The position numbers and the translations under genes were made by a program. The notes beneath the pieces were generated by a model that had not been told where the DNA came from, did no database searches, and saw nothing but the letters and a program-made list of their open reading frames with translations. Below are positions 1 to 11,621 of a DNA stretch of 64,000 nt, in pieces. Source of the DNA: Silurus meridionalis (lineage: Eukaryota > Chordata > Actinopteri > Siluriformes > Siluridae); the NCBI RefSeq assembly GCF_014805685.1, contig NC_060891.1, positions 3,077,001-3,141,000 on the forward strand. Direction: 5' to 3'. Numbering within the stretch: the stretch's first letter is position 1; every line of letters begins with the position of its first letter.

Positions 1-215
1 AATTATTTTCCCTTTCACTTGAATTAGGAGACCCAAACCTGCTCCAGTATGACAATACCCCCGAAAGCCAGTTGCATGTGTTGGAGTGGAAGATCTCCTG
101 CTATAGAGCTATAAACCCTGTTGAACACCTTTGGGATGAATGTGAACGCTGACTGCACCCCAGGCCTCCTCAACCTCACGTACATCAGGACCTGACTTTA
201 CTAACACCTTCCTTA
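1..215 (+). mobile_element. Tc1-like transposon fragment (3' half)
   Basis: Degenerate copy of the Tc1-type repeat seen many times in the window. Around 121-170 it reads in broken frame as the end of a Tc1 transposase (EHLWDE followed by a LHPRPP-type stretch). The same block recurs at 3.2 kb and, on the other strand, at 38.5 and 53.4 kb. The left part is cut by the window edge. Stops and indels make it non-functional. Confidence 0.75.
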
Positions 216-1229
216 TTAACATACATTATAAGGACATAAGATTGGTCCTTATAATGTATATTGGATTTGTAATTCATTTTGCACAAAATTTCACTTCCTA
301 TGTTTTTGCTCTCTATTTTTCCTTTTTTTTTATGATAAATAAAAATCAAATCTCTCATCTTAACATCTGGAGCGAACAGACATCCAGATCGACAGAGTGC
401 ACTTCATTTTTCTTTTTCTTTTTTTTTTATCAATGTTCCTACGTTCCACTTCCTATTATTAAAAAAGCATTAAATGTCATTCAATCCAAATTCTTTTAGG
501 AACAGCGAGAAATCTGCAAGCACTTATTTCTCAAGGACATCATGCTGCTGCATGTGTGTATGTGAATGCGAATGTGGGAATGTGAGATAGAGTCGTGGGA
601 CATGAAGGTGTGAGAACAGCTACGAGACACTTACGAGCTGTCTGGGTGGACCTGTCCATCCGCTGGAGGTTCACAGGGACACGAACACTGGACAGAAGGG
701 GCGAGGTTACGACCGGGTGGAGATCGGGCCACGGCTGCGCAGCATCACCTCGCGATAAAAAAACACACCATTTCTGCTTATGCTCTGGGACTCAAACATG
801 CAACAGTAATTGCCTTCAGACGATAGAGCACTGACTTCATGGCATTCGATTTGGGGGGTTTTCAAAAAGATGTTTCACTAGAATTTGTAAAGATTTGTGT
901 CAAATTAATTCAGATTATATTAGCAATATTAGCATTTCTGGTAGATGCTAAACTGCATTCCGTTGCTGTGTACTACGGAAAACGACAACGAACAAATGAC
1001 AGACGATTTTTGACGTTGCCGCGACATTTCAAAAAGCCGGTAAGTAAATAAACGCCAGGCATAAATGAAGCAGGTCGAAGCGATTTAGTGTGGATGAGCA
1101 ACTTTTGGGAAACGATCGAAAACAAAAGTGTGGACGTGGGGCGTCTTCAGACGGAAAAACGCCGTTTTTAAATGTATCTGGATCAGTCTAGACGTAGCCA
1201 GACGTGTCTATCTATAGCAGGAGATCTAC
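216..1229. other. Intergenic stretch with no recognised feature
   Basis: AT-rich sequence with a short T tract near 408-429. Short open frames on the plus strand (595-834 and 839-1051) show no recognisable domain and no splice context that links them. I see no gene here. Confidence 0.5.
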
Positions 1230-1440
1230 TCCAATCAATGTTAAGCATATCTTAATGGAGCTGGTTTTGTGCACAGGGGTATTGTCATGCTGGAACAGGT
1301 TTGAGTCTCATGTTTCAAGTGAAGGGAAAATTTTATGTTCCACATCCAAAGACATCATACACTTTTGTGTGCCTCCGACTTTGTGGTATAGTAGAGATGC
1401 AATACTTTCCTGCTACTCTGCCAAGAGGAAGTAATAAAAA
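1230..1440 (-). mobile_element. Tc1-like transposon fragment
   Basis: Plus-strand text such as GTGCACAGGGGTATTGTCAT followed by a 'gctggaacaggtttgagtct' block is the reverse complement of the middle of the same Tc1-like family. The identical block recurs at 39.0, 53.6, 61.8 and 63.4 kb. Only a piece is left, with no intact transposase. Confidence 0.7.
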
Positions 1441-1599
1441 ATTGGACCCCAAGTGGTAATAAATAACCAATAACAGCGTTATTTAAAATAATAAATGAAT
1501 TAATGCTCCTAGAACAACTGGTTTCTGTGAGGACATTTTGTCTGATTTTCTATTTTTTCAAAAATACATATGAATAAATTGCATCAAAAATGAAGTTAA

Positions 1600-2860
1600 A
1601 CAACTCGATTTTGACACAATTTGTTCGAGGCAACTGTAATCTTCCCGTATCTGGTAGCTATATCATCCTAACGGCAACACGAGTCATAACTTCGGATGCC
1701 CCTGTTGATTGACTACATTTGACGTAAAACTGTTATTTCATTGCGTTCTTGTAATACGAAAACAGCCGGCCGACTAATGATATGCAGTTCAAACAGGAAA
1801 AAAAAGCGAGGGGAAAAAAAACGTTTTTCGGAACGCAAGCAAAACGTTTCCCCCCCCAAAAAAAGCATAAAACCCATTTGATGCAAACGAGGAAGACATG
1901 ACCGTTCGCCTAGGCCTCTCTCATTATCGCCGCTTGGACACAGCAGGAGCTATTTAGTGACACCACTCAAGACTAAACCAATGTTATTGCACATGGAAAT
2001 AAGCACGGGGCCCAAACCGGTTCTTTTAATTATTTCTGCATCTCTGCTCCTCGAGTCGACCCGCTGTTCGCCGAAACCCCCTGCGCCGAACCTCATTTCA
2101 ATATTCCTCCGTTCACCCGAGCGCTTCATAAGCGAGAAGTGAACGGGAGACGCGAGAGCTCGAGACTATCCTTGATGACAAATCAAGCGCACCCGAGAGC
2201 TTGTTGAAAGGCCCGAACGTGGGTAATTACAGGCACATAAGACCTCCCGCCTCCTTCTCATTACTAATCAGGGCACGCGACAAGGGGTGGACTCTTTAGG
2301 GATTTTGGCGCGTGAAAACATTGCCATTCCATTTTGACATCCTTTAATAATCACAGAATAAAGGATTAGATCTGCATCCGCGTTCATTACCGACGTAACG
2401 TTTTTTTGTAAAATGCACGCGCGCTTCGTTTAATCGAGAAATCCTCGGACGGGGCCTCGGGAACGTGTCGACACAACGCTAGGCAAAATGTTGTGTATCA
2501 GCCTTAAAAAAAAAAGTACCCAAATAGCTAGGGAACGATGGCGCTCTCGTGTGCTCAAATCCCTTCACGCATAATGAGATGAGATCCATTAGCATAAGCC
2601 AATTGCTCCTAAATGAGGTGCTAAAGAAGAGGCAACAGCTCAGTTAACAAGCGACTTCCTAATTGTACGAGTGAAAAGACGGTCGGATTAAAGCGTGTTT
2701 ATTCTCAGCGCTCCATTAACACTTTCTCCAGGGAGAATTAAACCACGGCCTGGCCCGACCTTTCACATTCACGCCCAGACTCAGCAAGCCTGAGGCTTAA
2801 AGCAGCTCCGAGACGTCACGCATGACAATGTGAGGACGCGTATTTGCCGCGTGCTTTTAG
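1600..2860. other. Non-repetitive intergenic block, possible regulatory DNA
   Basis: About 1.2 kb with balanced base composition, several CpGs and none of the transposon text seen elsewhere. It contains many TAAT cores and two GGATTA (K50 homeodomain-type) sites, near 2364 and 2685. No open frame looks like an exon. Because gsc lies on this side of dicer1 in other vertebrates, a conserved non-coding element is possible, but that is inference only. Confidence 0.3.
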
Positions 2861-3109
2861 AACGCATCGATACACTGTGTTTTCACTAACACGCATAATC
2901 TGCTTTCTCCTAGCGAGCAGCTCAGCTCTTCTGTGTTCCGTGGTAGAGAGGAGGAGGACGCCTGTTCTGAGAGGGTCTTAAACCTGGAAGACTTTGAGAT
3001 CAGATTATAAATCGATTGTAATGGAGAAAAGCGTCTGGCGGAAAACAATGAGAATAAAAGAAAGTAAGACAGAAAAGAGGAAAATATAGCTTACCGAAAC
3101 ACTTCCTTT

Positions 3110-3512
3110 AAAAAGTATTGGGACACCTGACTTTTCCAGCCACATCTGGTTCTTCCGACACACATAAGTTGGAGGACGTCAATGATTTCCAATTTCCCTG
3201 TTCACAATGGCAGCTACATGAAGATATACTTTACATGGCTTGGAGTGGAACACCTTTGGGATGAATGTGAATGCTGACTGCACCCCAGGCCTCCTCACCT
3301 TCTCACCTACATCAGTACCTGACTTTACTAACACCTTGCGGCTGAATGAGCACAAACCTCCAGAACGCCACTCCAAAATCTAGCGGAACATCTTTAAGAG
3401 TGGGAGGTATTAAACAGGGACGATGAGTACTAAACGGGGAACAGAATGTTTAAAAACACATACGAATCTTATGCTTAGGTGTCCACAAACTTTTGGCCTT
3501 AGTGTTTATAGG
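3110..3512 (+). mobile_element. Internally deleted Tc1-like element with both ends
   Basis: The left end reads '...tattgggacacctgactttt' and the right end 'aggtgtccacaaacttttgg', the expected inverted ends of this Tc1 family. Between them only the last part of the transposase region survives (EHLWDE-type text near 3248), so about a kilobase is missing. A decayed non-autonomous copy. Confidence 0.75.
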
Positions 3513-3514
3513 TT

Positions 3515-3660
3515 AGGTAAGGAAATCCCACCATCATGCGTAAAGTTTCTCCAGAACGTCCCAAAGATCCTCAATGGGGTTGAGGTCTGGACTCTGTGGT
3601 GTCCAATCCATGTGTGAAACTGATGTCTCATGCTCCCTGAACCCCTCTTTTACAGTTTGA
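3515..3660 (-). mobile_element. Tc1/mariner-type fragment, second family
   Basis: The text around 3550-3605 ('gaacgtcccaaagatcctca' followed by 'atggggttgaggtctggact') is typical of the reverse complement of a fish Tc1-type transposase. It differs from the main family in the window. Only about 140 bp is recognisable. Confidence 0.5.
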
Positions 3661-3789
3661 TCATCAGGGAAGAAAATACGTTTATTTAATATTAGCACCC
3701 CAATATCATTATTTCTCTACCAATAGACTTTAAAGGAGAAAAAAATGAGCCTTGAGTTTTCTGACAGACAGACAAATGAGAAAAATCAG

Positions 3790-4260
3790 TGTTGTGGGCA
3801 CTGAACTAATCGAGTGAAGCTGCAGCGACGACCGCAGAACCCACGTCTTCAATGGAGAGCATGTTTGGCTGCACCTAATGCACATGCTGCTAAAGCAGGA
3901 ACCACAGGGGAAAGAAACAGTCTGACTGATCGACTGACAGTGGGTCTGATTGCTGATTCAGACGTGTGCATGTGTGCGTCTGTGTGTGTGATCGCTATCT
4001 TCCCCGTACGCACAGGGGTTATTCTCCGGCCTGCCCTTAACACAGGGTGCACGGAGCTGGATCCAATTAGGCATGAGGAAGCCCAGACGCACTCCGTGCA
4101 GCTTGAAGGCCCATCAGTAAGGCTGCGCATTAATAACCCCGTTCCTGTTCTGGCCATTGTAACAGGCTGCCTGCGAACGCCCCGTAATCCTCGTGTGGAA
4201 AGAAACAAACGGCGACGAACAACAACGAAAGCAGGCAGGGAATGAAAAATGCCTGTTAGG
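3790..4260. other. Non-repetitive GC-richer block, possible regulatory DNA
   Basis: Unique-looking sequence with CpGs and TAAT/TAATCC motifs. Long open frames exist on both strands here (plus 3814-4245, minus 3849-4424), but neither gives a recognisable protein or exon borders. I therefore record the block as a possible conserved non-coding element rather than a gene. Confidence 0.25.
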
Positions 4261-4599
4261 CGTAATTTAGTTTGTCGCCTAAGCAGTGTATAAAACCGAT
4301 TTTTTTTATTATGATTTGGACAAGTGCTGATTGAGATGTGGTTTATTTTGGGCCAGAGGTCAAAAAAAAAATTGGCAAAGCAGTACGAGTGTGGGAAAAA
4401 AAAAAAAACACAAAAAAAACCCAACGAGCCCCAACTGCATATTTATTTGTCATCGCTTTGTTTTTACAGCGCAAAGAATAAATGGCTCGAATGACGCGGC
4501 ACGAGTCTGCACATTGTCAACACAGGTAATAAGTCACCGTTGCCCTTTTATTCCCACACTCCAGTCCAGAGCCGCCATTTGCATTCCGTATACATACAT

Positions 4600-4965
4600 A
4601 CATATACAAGCGTTTTTGGACATATGTATTTGTTTTAGTGGAATGAAATGTCCACTCTCTTGGGAAGATGTTCCACTGGATTTGCGAGTGTGTTTGTGGA
4701 GATTTGTGAAGATTGATTTAGCTGTTAGTAAAGTCAGGTAGTGATGTAGGTGATCTGAGGAGGCCTGGAGGTAAATCGGCGTTTACATTCATGCCAAAGG
4801 TCTTCAATAGGGTTGAGGGTCGGAGCGCTATAGCAAGAGATTTTCCACTCCAATCCTACAGAATTCCCTGGTAAAAGTTTGAGGAGAAACCACAAACGGA
4901 AAAAACTAAAAGAAAAAAGTCAGGTGTCCCGATACTTTTGTCCATAGAGTGTATATGGCAGCAGA
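4600..4965 (-). mobile_element. Internally deleted Tc1-like element
   Basis: Starts near 'tttttggacatatgt' and ends 'gtcaggtgtcccgatacttt' at about 4920-4940, then 'tgtccatagagtgtatatgg'. These are the inverted ends of the family at 3110-3512, in opposite orientation. Internal text such as 'gtccactctcttgggaagat' matches the copy at 61.6 kb. No intact transposase. Confidence 0.7.
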
Positions 4966-4984
4966 TATTTCTTCATAAGCCGTA

Positions 4985-5235
4985 TTCCTTTCCTTTCCTT
5001 TGCCATTCCCTCCTTTTCTCAGTTTTATTTTCCTTTCCCTTTCTCCCTTTCTTTTCTTTTCTTTCCTTTTAAATCTCTCTTTTTTCTCCTTTCCCTTTTT
5101 GCCTTTCTTTTTCCTTCCCTTCCCTTTGTCTTTCCCATTTTTCTTTGCCTTTTTCCTTTCCTTTCCCTTCCCTTTTCCCCTTTCCTTTCTCCATCCCTTT
5201 CGAACCCTCTCCCTCCCTCGTTTTCCTATTAAACA
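4985..5235. repeat. Polypyrimidine (TTCC/TTTC) tract
   Basis: About 250 bp of almost pure C+T on the plus strand, built from irregular CCTTT/TTCC units. Such homopyrimidine-homopurine tracts can form triplex DNA. Open frames across it are low-complexity artefacts. Confidence 0.85.
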
Positions 5236-5287
5236 CATCTTCAACATGTCTGTCAGCAGGCCAACCATTTCTCCCCAAATCACCACA

Positions 5288-5302
5288 ATGCCACGTATTA
5301 AC

Positions 5303-5343
<41 letters not shown>
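5288..5343. repeat. (CA)n microsatellite
   Basis: Uninterrupted CA dinucleotide run of about 27 copies. Confidence 0.95.
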
Positions 5344-5344
<1 letters not shown>

Positions 5345-5974
5345 TGGCCGACCTCCTGATCCATCACAGGGAGAAATGACAGATTTCAACCCTCGCTGCA
5401 TAAACTCACCGCGTAAATCACCAGCCGAGGGTTTCGAATCGTACATTTAACATAATGACCACTTTTAGCGTTGCATCAATCAGCATTGTTTTTTTCAGTT
5501 TAAATCCCCCGCTCTTGCGTTAGCACCAGAACGCTTGCACAGCTGACATGAGGTAATTTCTCACCTCACGAGTCCCGTACAAGCCACTCTTATTTTCCAT
5601 CTCATGCAAAAAAAAGGCCCAACGACACCAGGAGAGCGAGAACCAAATTGGATACATGCGAAACCATAAAAGAAGTGGCTTTCTGAGGGCGTACAAACGA
5701 ACACACACACAGTGTGTGTATGCACGGCAATGCAAAAAGCGGAGGAGAGGGTGATTAAAACGCAGCGAGTTTAAAGCCCAGGCTCGGAACGCTTGTAAAG
5801 TTCTCGCTCTGCTCTCGGGTAGAAAAACACTGAGGTCATCGGCGTACGTTAGCTCGCTCGCTCGCCCAAATGCTGCCGTAAAACCTGACCCTTGACCCCC
5901 GGGGCTGCCATGCCGATTATTATTATGGTCTGTAGTATAATAAATCTGATATCAAACAGCAATACATCACAACA

Positions 5975-6535
5975 ATTCCACACATTTGATTAAATCGGAG
6001 AAATACAACAGAAAAAGGACGATAAGTCATTTTTTTGTACCAGACGTTTCCAGCTATGAGGTGGTTTAAAATTTTGTGAATTATTTATAAACATTTCCAC
6101 ACCATCACCCTGAAAATAGTCCCCTTGCACAACAATAGTGTTCCTGCCACTTCTGGAATGTGTCCTGCTAAACCTGGTGAGAAGGTTCAGTGCGGAGGTG
6201 AGATCATGTAGATTGTTCTCCGACAATCATTATGCACAAGTCGCTGAATGGTTTTCGGGGGTTGAGCTCGTTGAAGGTCTTCCAGTGGTTCTTTGATCTT
6301 GAAGCCTCTCAAAACGCCTTGAACAACTATGCCAATGTCAACGCCTATGTCAACGTATGTCGTATCGAACATCTCCGTTGCAGATTTGCCAGTTTCACGC
6401 CGAACTTCATATTCGCTCTTCGTTCTAACTTGTCGTCCGTGATGAAATCGCAGCCCTCCGTAACCCACATGGTCAGAACAGCACCAGTTAGTGCCATTAC
6501 TCTCCAATTGTTTTGACACCATCTCGTACACAGGT
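5975..6535 (-). mobile_element. Mariner-like transposase remnant
   Basis: Minus-strand frames give a helix-turn-helix-like piece (RRETGKSATEMFDTTY, near 6370-6420). Further downstream there is a fragment resembling the end of mariner-type transposases (VVQGDYFQGDG, near 6100-6140). The frames are broken and the middle is shortened, so this is a fossil. Family assignment rests on these two short motifs. Confidence 0.5.
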
Positions 6536-6559
6536 CTTCAGATTGTATAGAATGCAATG

Positions 6560-6850
6560 GCATGACATGGCAATGCCCCCGTGCACAAAGCCAGCTCCAT
6601 GAAGATCTTCTGCTACAGATCTATAAACCCTATCGAACCCCCAGCCCTTCTCACGTCACCTACATCAGGACTTGATTTCAATAAAGCCCGTGGTTGATTG
6701 AATCGCACACACGTCAAACGAACAAGCACACAAAAATCTAGTGGAACATCTTCCTAGAAGAGTGGAGCTCATTCTAATAGCAAATAGGGACTAAATATGT
6801 ATATATACACACAAACTTATGTTTGGGTATCCACAAACCTTTGTATATGT
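6560..6850 (+). mobile_element. Tc1-like transposon fragment
   Basis: Text includes 'gcacaaagccagctccatga', 'aatctagtggaacatcttcc' and a right end 'gtatccacaaacctttgtat', in the same order as the family at 3.1 and 57.6 kb. Internally deleted and degenerate. Confidence 0.7.
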
Positions 6851-6859
6851 AACGTAAAT

Positions 6860-7690
6860 CAACGTAAATAATCAAAAGACAAAGGAGCAGTGGTAAATCT
6901 AGGATCTCTCAAAGACAGTTATGGTATTTGGTGCTCACTGTTATGCAGAGTGATTTACAACTGTCTCGCAAGGGCCCCTGCTAGGATCAGATGTCCAATC
7001 AATGAGATACCGTGATTCAAAAGACGCTGGAGGCATGCCGCCCTTGTACCCCAAAAGATACTGGAACCAGTTGAGCAGTGGTAAAGGATCGGAGGGATTG
7101 TGGTGCTGTCAGGCAGTGGCTGCTGGTCAGTTTTTTGGCTTTGCAGTTAAGCATCAGCGGCTGCATTCCTCACTGGATCAGGTGCAGTTTCAGAGGCAGA
7201 GCTTCCGTGCAATAATCGAGTTTTGAGGTGATAAGGGACTGAATGCACCCGAGTATCCTGTGTGGAATCACCATTAGCATTTTACATACAGCGACTGAAG
7301 GTGTGGTCCGAGCTGTCTGTAGAAATCACAAGATCTTCACTTGGAGATAAAGCACCTGCTAGGAAGAGAAGTTCAGTGGAATTAGGTTTAATCTGATAAA
7401 CTGCCATTCAGATATTTTCTTCCCACCAGGGGGTGGAATGAGCGCACCCTAGATGTCCAAAACCATGGGTGAAGACCTAGTTCCTCCTGAAACACTTGAT
7501 CTAAAACTTATTTTCCCTGTTTGTTTTATGCGTATTTAAAAAAATAACATACATTATATATACAAAAAAAAAAAAAATTGCTATTTTTTTGGTCTTCTTT
7601 CGGCTTCTCCCATGGTTGCCATAGCCTCCATAACCCCCTTTGTCCTCTACATCTGCTAATTGTTTTTTGCTGTAAGCGCTATAATTCCTC
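6860..7690. other. Intergenic stretch with no recognised feature
   Basis: No recognisable repeat, domain or splice structure. The open frame at 7002-7226 on the plus strand gives no familiar protein. Confidence 0.4.
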
Positions 7691-7704
7691 ATGAGGGTTT
7701 AGAC

Positions 7705-8123
7705 CAGGGGTCCCCAAAAATTTTGAGAGTGGGACATTATTTTTCCTTTTTTAATCAAATGTTTTCTAAAGTTTATTTTGTTCTGCACCCTACAGACAAA
7801 TAAGCATCAGTTTTAAAAAGATTAAAAATAGAATGTATTAAAATAGCATTATTTACTATCATAATGATTTAAATTCGATTCAAATCAAAATATTTACATT
7901 TAAGTGGAATGTACCACTCTGTTGGTTTGTTAGGTGAACCAAACAAATAATTAGTCTACATTAATAAAGAAGGGAAATTGTAGTTTGAAAGCCAACCTTT
8001 ATTAACAAATACAGATGTACGAGTAAAACATGTCTTTACATTGTCAAAATATTTCATTGTTCAGAGGGCCGTTCCAAATGTTTGGGGCACGGGGGGGATT
8101 TTTACATAGTTTGGGGATCCCTG
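7705..8123. mobile_element. hAT-type miniature element with 8-bp target duplication
   Basis: A 419-bp AT-rich element starts CAGGGGTCCCCAAA and ends TTTGGGGATCCCTG, imperfect inverted repeats typical of hAT elements. It is flanked by gtttagac (7697-7704) and gtttaggc (8124-8131), a 7/8-matching 8-bp target duplication, the length expected for hAT. It has no coding capacity. Confidence 0.75.
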
Positions 8124-8319
8124 GTTTAGGCTGGAGGTATACCAGTGGTGATGTATGGATACGGGCATCTGCCAAATGCTGTAAATGTAAATAAAAGGGA
8201 AAAATTATGAGAAAAACCACAGGGTTCAAACCTCGGCCATTTCTTTTTTTTCCCCCCTCCCGAATGATACATGTATAAGCAGAAACATCAAGACAAGTAC
8301 TGGACGACCATACAATAAC

Positions 8320-8325
8320 TTTATT
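8320..8325 (-). promoter_or_regulatory. dicer1: dicer1 distal polyadenylation signal
   Basis: AATAAA on the minus strand. It gives a 3'UTR of about 4.3 kb, similar to the roughly 4 kb 3'UTR of mammalian DICER1, and the hAT element and older repeats begin just beyond it. Further AATAAA copies inside the UTR (9076-9081 and near 12303) could serve shorter isoforms. Cleavage would be expected near 8295-8310. Confidence 0.55.
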
Positions 8326-8423
8326 GTAGATACATTTAACTACAATTATAAAAAGAAAAAAAGGGGGAGGAATAAAGAGCAGTAAAGGTGTTTGTGATCC
8401 ATAAGGTGCAGATCATAATCCAC

Positions 8424-8430
8424 TGCAGCA
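8424..8430 (-). promoter_or_regulatory. dicer1: Candidate miR-103/107 seed match (7mer-A1)
   Basis: The minus strand reads TGCTGCA, a seed match for miR-103/107, near the distal end of the inferred 3'UTR. Single 7-mers occur by chance, so this site alone is weak. Confidence 0.3.
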
Positions 8431-9122
8431 CTTTTACAGTATGAATAAGTATTCGCTCGTGTCCCTTGATACAGTTCGTGATGCAGGGCTGGAAACGTCT
8501 ATGGAGGAAAACGCTGGCTGTTACTTTTTCCTTTTCTTTCTTTCTCTCTTTTTTTTTTATTTTTATTTAAAGGTGCCACGTTCCCACACACACAAAAAAA
8601 TGAAATAAAAAAATTCACATCACAATATCACAACCTGGAACCAGCTCGATGCTGATATGAGTGCATTTGATTATTATTGATTAGATCATAAAGAGGGGGT
8701 GTTAAACAAAAACAAAAAGAGTGAAAATGTACACTTCGAGCACTTTTTCACAGATTTAGGGGCTAAAATATGAATATATGAAGAATATGAAGAACAGGGG
8801 GAGGAGCTCTCCTTTCCGACATGCACCGCTCGATATGGAGCAACACGTGGAAGTGAAGAGAGAGAGAAAGCTGAAATGAATGCGAGACATGCCTCCGATC
8901 GATTTACAATTTCATAGACGATATTACATTAAGGCAGGACATGAAGGTATACACAGGACATACATTTAGCCCCAGATTGTAGAGCTTTTTACCTTTTTTT
9001 TAATTTCTACAGTGTAATTCTCTGATATCCTGCAGGCACGTTATACATTGTATCATTCTGATCATTGATTTTTTTTTTATTGTTTTTGTTTTCATACAAT
9101 TGCAAAATACCAGCAGTGGAAC

Positions 9123-9129
9123 AGCAGCA
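9123..9129 (-). promoter_or_regulatory. dicer1: Candidate miR-15/16-type seed match
   Basis: The minus strand reads TGCTGCT, a 7-mer for the miR-15/16 family that also contains the miR-103/107 6-mer. Weak on its own. Confidence 0.25.
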
Positions 9130-9196
9130 AAGGCCAAAACCACGATTTTATTTTATTTAACGGTAATATATACACTTTTGTTTTTCCTTTCTGACA

Positions 9197-9203
9197 TGAG
9201 GTA
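9197..9203 (-). promoter_or_regulatory. dicer1: Candidate let-7 seed match (7mer-A1)
   Basis: The minus strand reads TACCTCA in the inferred dicer1 3'UTR. Confidence 0.3.
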
Positions 9204-10511
9204 AAGTATGGTGCCCAAGTGCAATGCTCATTTGTGCTACATGTACAAAAAAAAAAAACCTGACGTCGAAACCCCTTTTCACAGAAAACAAAAAAACAAA
9301 ACAAAAACAACAACGCAAAGACGCAATAAAGGATTACATCGCTGTATATATGCGGTGGGAGGAGCTTTACCTCGCAGTGCTGGATGATGTCATAAAAATG
9401 GGCGTGGCACCTTACGAACGATTTCACATTGATTACAGGAGAGCTTCGTTAACATCCGGTGCTGAGATAAAGAAGTGCGCGGCGTTGGTCTCGCTGGAAC
9501 TTTTCTTTTTCACGACGGGAGCTGAAATGCAGTAATGTTCTAAAGATAGAAAAAGCGTATGAAGGAATAGTTTGGTGCAAAATAAAAACAACAAAAAAAA
9601 GCCCCATCATTACCTGCCTGCGACAAACGTAGCCAAGTCGAGTGGCAAGGATAAATTTAGCGTATGTGCGTTGTGATATGTACGTAGCTAATGGCCTCCT
9701 TTAGCTATCTGTCAATGCAACCGACATTTTTTTTTGCAAGCGTACGAAGCTCAATTCTACACACTCTGAAGGCCAGGAATTTCCATTTTCACCACGTTAA
9801 TGAAACACTTCATTCGATTTGCTTTTTATTATTCTAAATGTCAGAGAAACACGTTTCTCGAGCACGTTACAGCTGCTATAATCCTTTTTCCTCATTTTTA
9901 TCCTCTTTCATAAACGTTAAACGAAGCATTGAATCAGGAAACGTCGTTTTGCCCACTTGCATTGGAGACTCCTTCCTTTCTATATAATTACAGTTTCCTT
10001 ACAAAAGAATTTCTTGAATCCGCCATGCGAGTGCATTCATAAAAAACACATGATAAAAAGTTGACGCAGTTACAGATTTGTGGGGAAAATACAATGCGTC
10101 CGTTTGTTTTAGTTTTTTTTGTTCCCAAACTATTCCTCGAAGTCCCGCCTTTCTTTCTGAGGCAACCAATCAGATCATGTGTGGCAATACAGAAGTGTGT
10201 AGGATTAAACTGAGGAGGAAAATGCTTGCAGGGTCACTGAACTCATGCCCAAAAATTACTAAAATAAAGATTGCACTGAGAGAAGCAATAGTTAGGTGAG
10301 GCGAAGGCGGGGCGAGGCAGTGATGCTCGTGTGACTCAGGGCCCCCCAAACAAACGCTCAGATCACATGCCACCTGCTACAGTTAGAGATCACTATACAC
10401 TATAGATGGTACGTCAGAACACTATAAAGACAAAAAGGCACAGTTGATGAGCATCTTATTGTTTTCATTTAAACCAATTATTTGAATGGGAATAGAGTCT
10501 AGTGCAAATTG

Positions 10512-10513
<2 letters not shown>

Positions 10514-10551
<38 letters not shown>
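10514..10551. repeat. (GT)n microsatellite in dicer1 3'UTR
   Basis: GT run on the plus strand, so CA repeats in the mRNA sense. Confidence 0.9.
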
Positions 10552-10553
<2 letters not shown>

Positions 10554-10698
10554 AAGCATCCCCGTGTGTTAAGGTGCACAAAAGGAGCACAGGAGCGAAT
10601 ACAACCATGTCGCAAAAATTACAGCTCTATCCACAATATAACACTTGCTATCGTTTTCACACAAGGTGGTGGGTGTTTTTTTTTTTTTTTTTTTTCTG

Positions 10699-10706
10699 TG
10701 AGGTAG
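10699..10706 (-). promoter_or_regulatory. dicer1: Candidate let-7 8-mer site in dicer1 3'UTR
   Basis: The minus strand reads CTACCTCA, a full 8-mer let-7 seed match. let-7 regulation of DICER1 is established in mammals. Two further 7-mer-A1 let-7 matches lie at 9197-9203 and 11358-11364. Confidence 0.45.
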
Positions 10707-11357
10707 CGTCACCTGCGAAATTTCACTTCAGGGATAATTCCAGCCAAAGAAGAAAAAAATAATAAAAAAAAAAAAATAAAGAAGCACACAGAACCAAAGA
10801 GGTACCAGGGGTGATCCTGTTCAATCAGTCAGGTAGGTAAGACATGCAAATGGAGGGGTTTGGGGGAGGATTGGATAAAATGCCTTATACAGGGTTAGGA
10901 AGCAGATACGAGTGCAATCTGTTCTTTTCCACAAGTTGGTTGGATCAAAAATCATCCCCCCCCACCCACACTGAGGCACTGAGCTGAAGCTTATGTGCTG
11001 CGGAAAAACACATGTCTCAGGTTTGTCCATCGAATTACAGGAAAGAAAGAAGGGGAAAAAAAAAAGCTGAAGTTTATTTATGTGCAGCGAACGTCTCTTG
11101 GAATTTCAAGCATTGAAAAAAGGAAAGAAAAAAAAACGAAATTGATGAAGCTGACCTCTACAACTTGACTGCCTCCAAAAAACAAGACGTTCCCACAATT
11201 CAGGTCAAATAAAGAGGTATTACAGTTACAGTGCAAAAAAAGAGGAGAAATTCAAGCATAATAATAACAATTATAATAATAATAATAAAAAAAAAAAAAG
11301 ACAACATAGCACCAAAAAAAAAAAAAAAAAAGAAAAGAATAAATGCATGCAATTAAC

Positions 11358-11364
11358 TGAGGTA
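11358..11364 (-). promoter_or_regulatory. dicer1: Candidate let-7 seed match (7mer-A1)
   Basis: The minus strand reads TACCTCA, the third let-7-type match in the inferred dicer1 3'UTR. Confidence 0.3.
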
Positions 11365-11613
11365 TTCGAGTAAAAAAAAAAAAAAAAAAAAGGAAAAAAA
11401 AAAAAAAAGCGCCTATTAATATGAAGACGAATATGCGAGAAACTAAAAGGCTGGTTTTCCTCGTCTCGAGCCGAGTGAAATCGCGGAGGACCCGTGACGC
11501 GGCGGCATGACTTTGGTGAGGTGAGGGGACGCGATTGCGACGTCGGTACATAAAGGTGCTCTGCGTTTTATTTCAGAAGAATTCGTTTTTTCCTGTTTTC
11601 TTACGAAAAAATC

Positions 11614-11621
11614 TGCAGCAT
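11614..11621 (-). promoter_or_regulatory. dicer1: Candidate miR-103/107 8-mer site in dicer1 3'UTR
   Basis: The minus strand reads ATGCTGCA, a full 8-mer match to the miR-103/107 seed. Repression of DICER1 by miR-103/107 through its 3'UTR is established in mammals, so the site is plausible. Confidence 0.45.

Noticed and set aside
3814..4424. Overlapping 143- and 191-residue open frames on both strands
   Set aside because: No domain, no splice signals linking to anything, and open on both strands at once. More consistent with CpG-rich non-coding DNA.
4906..5450. Lys/Glu- and Phe/Pro-rich open frames
   Set aside because: Low-complexity translation of the polypyrimidine tract and CA repeat.
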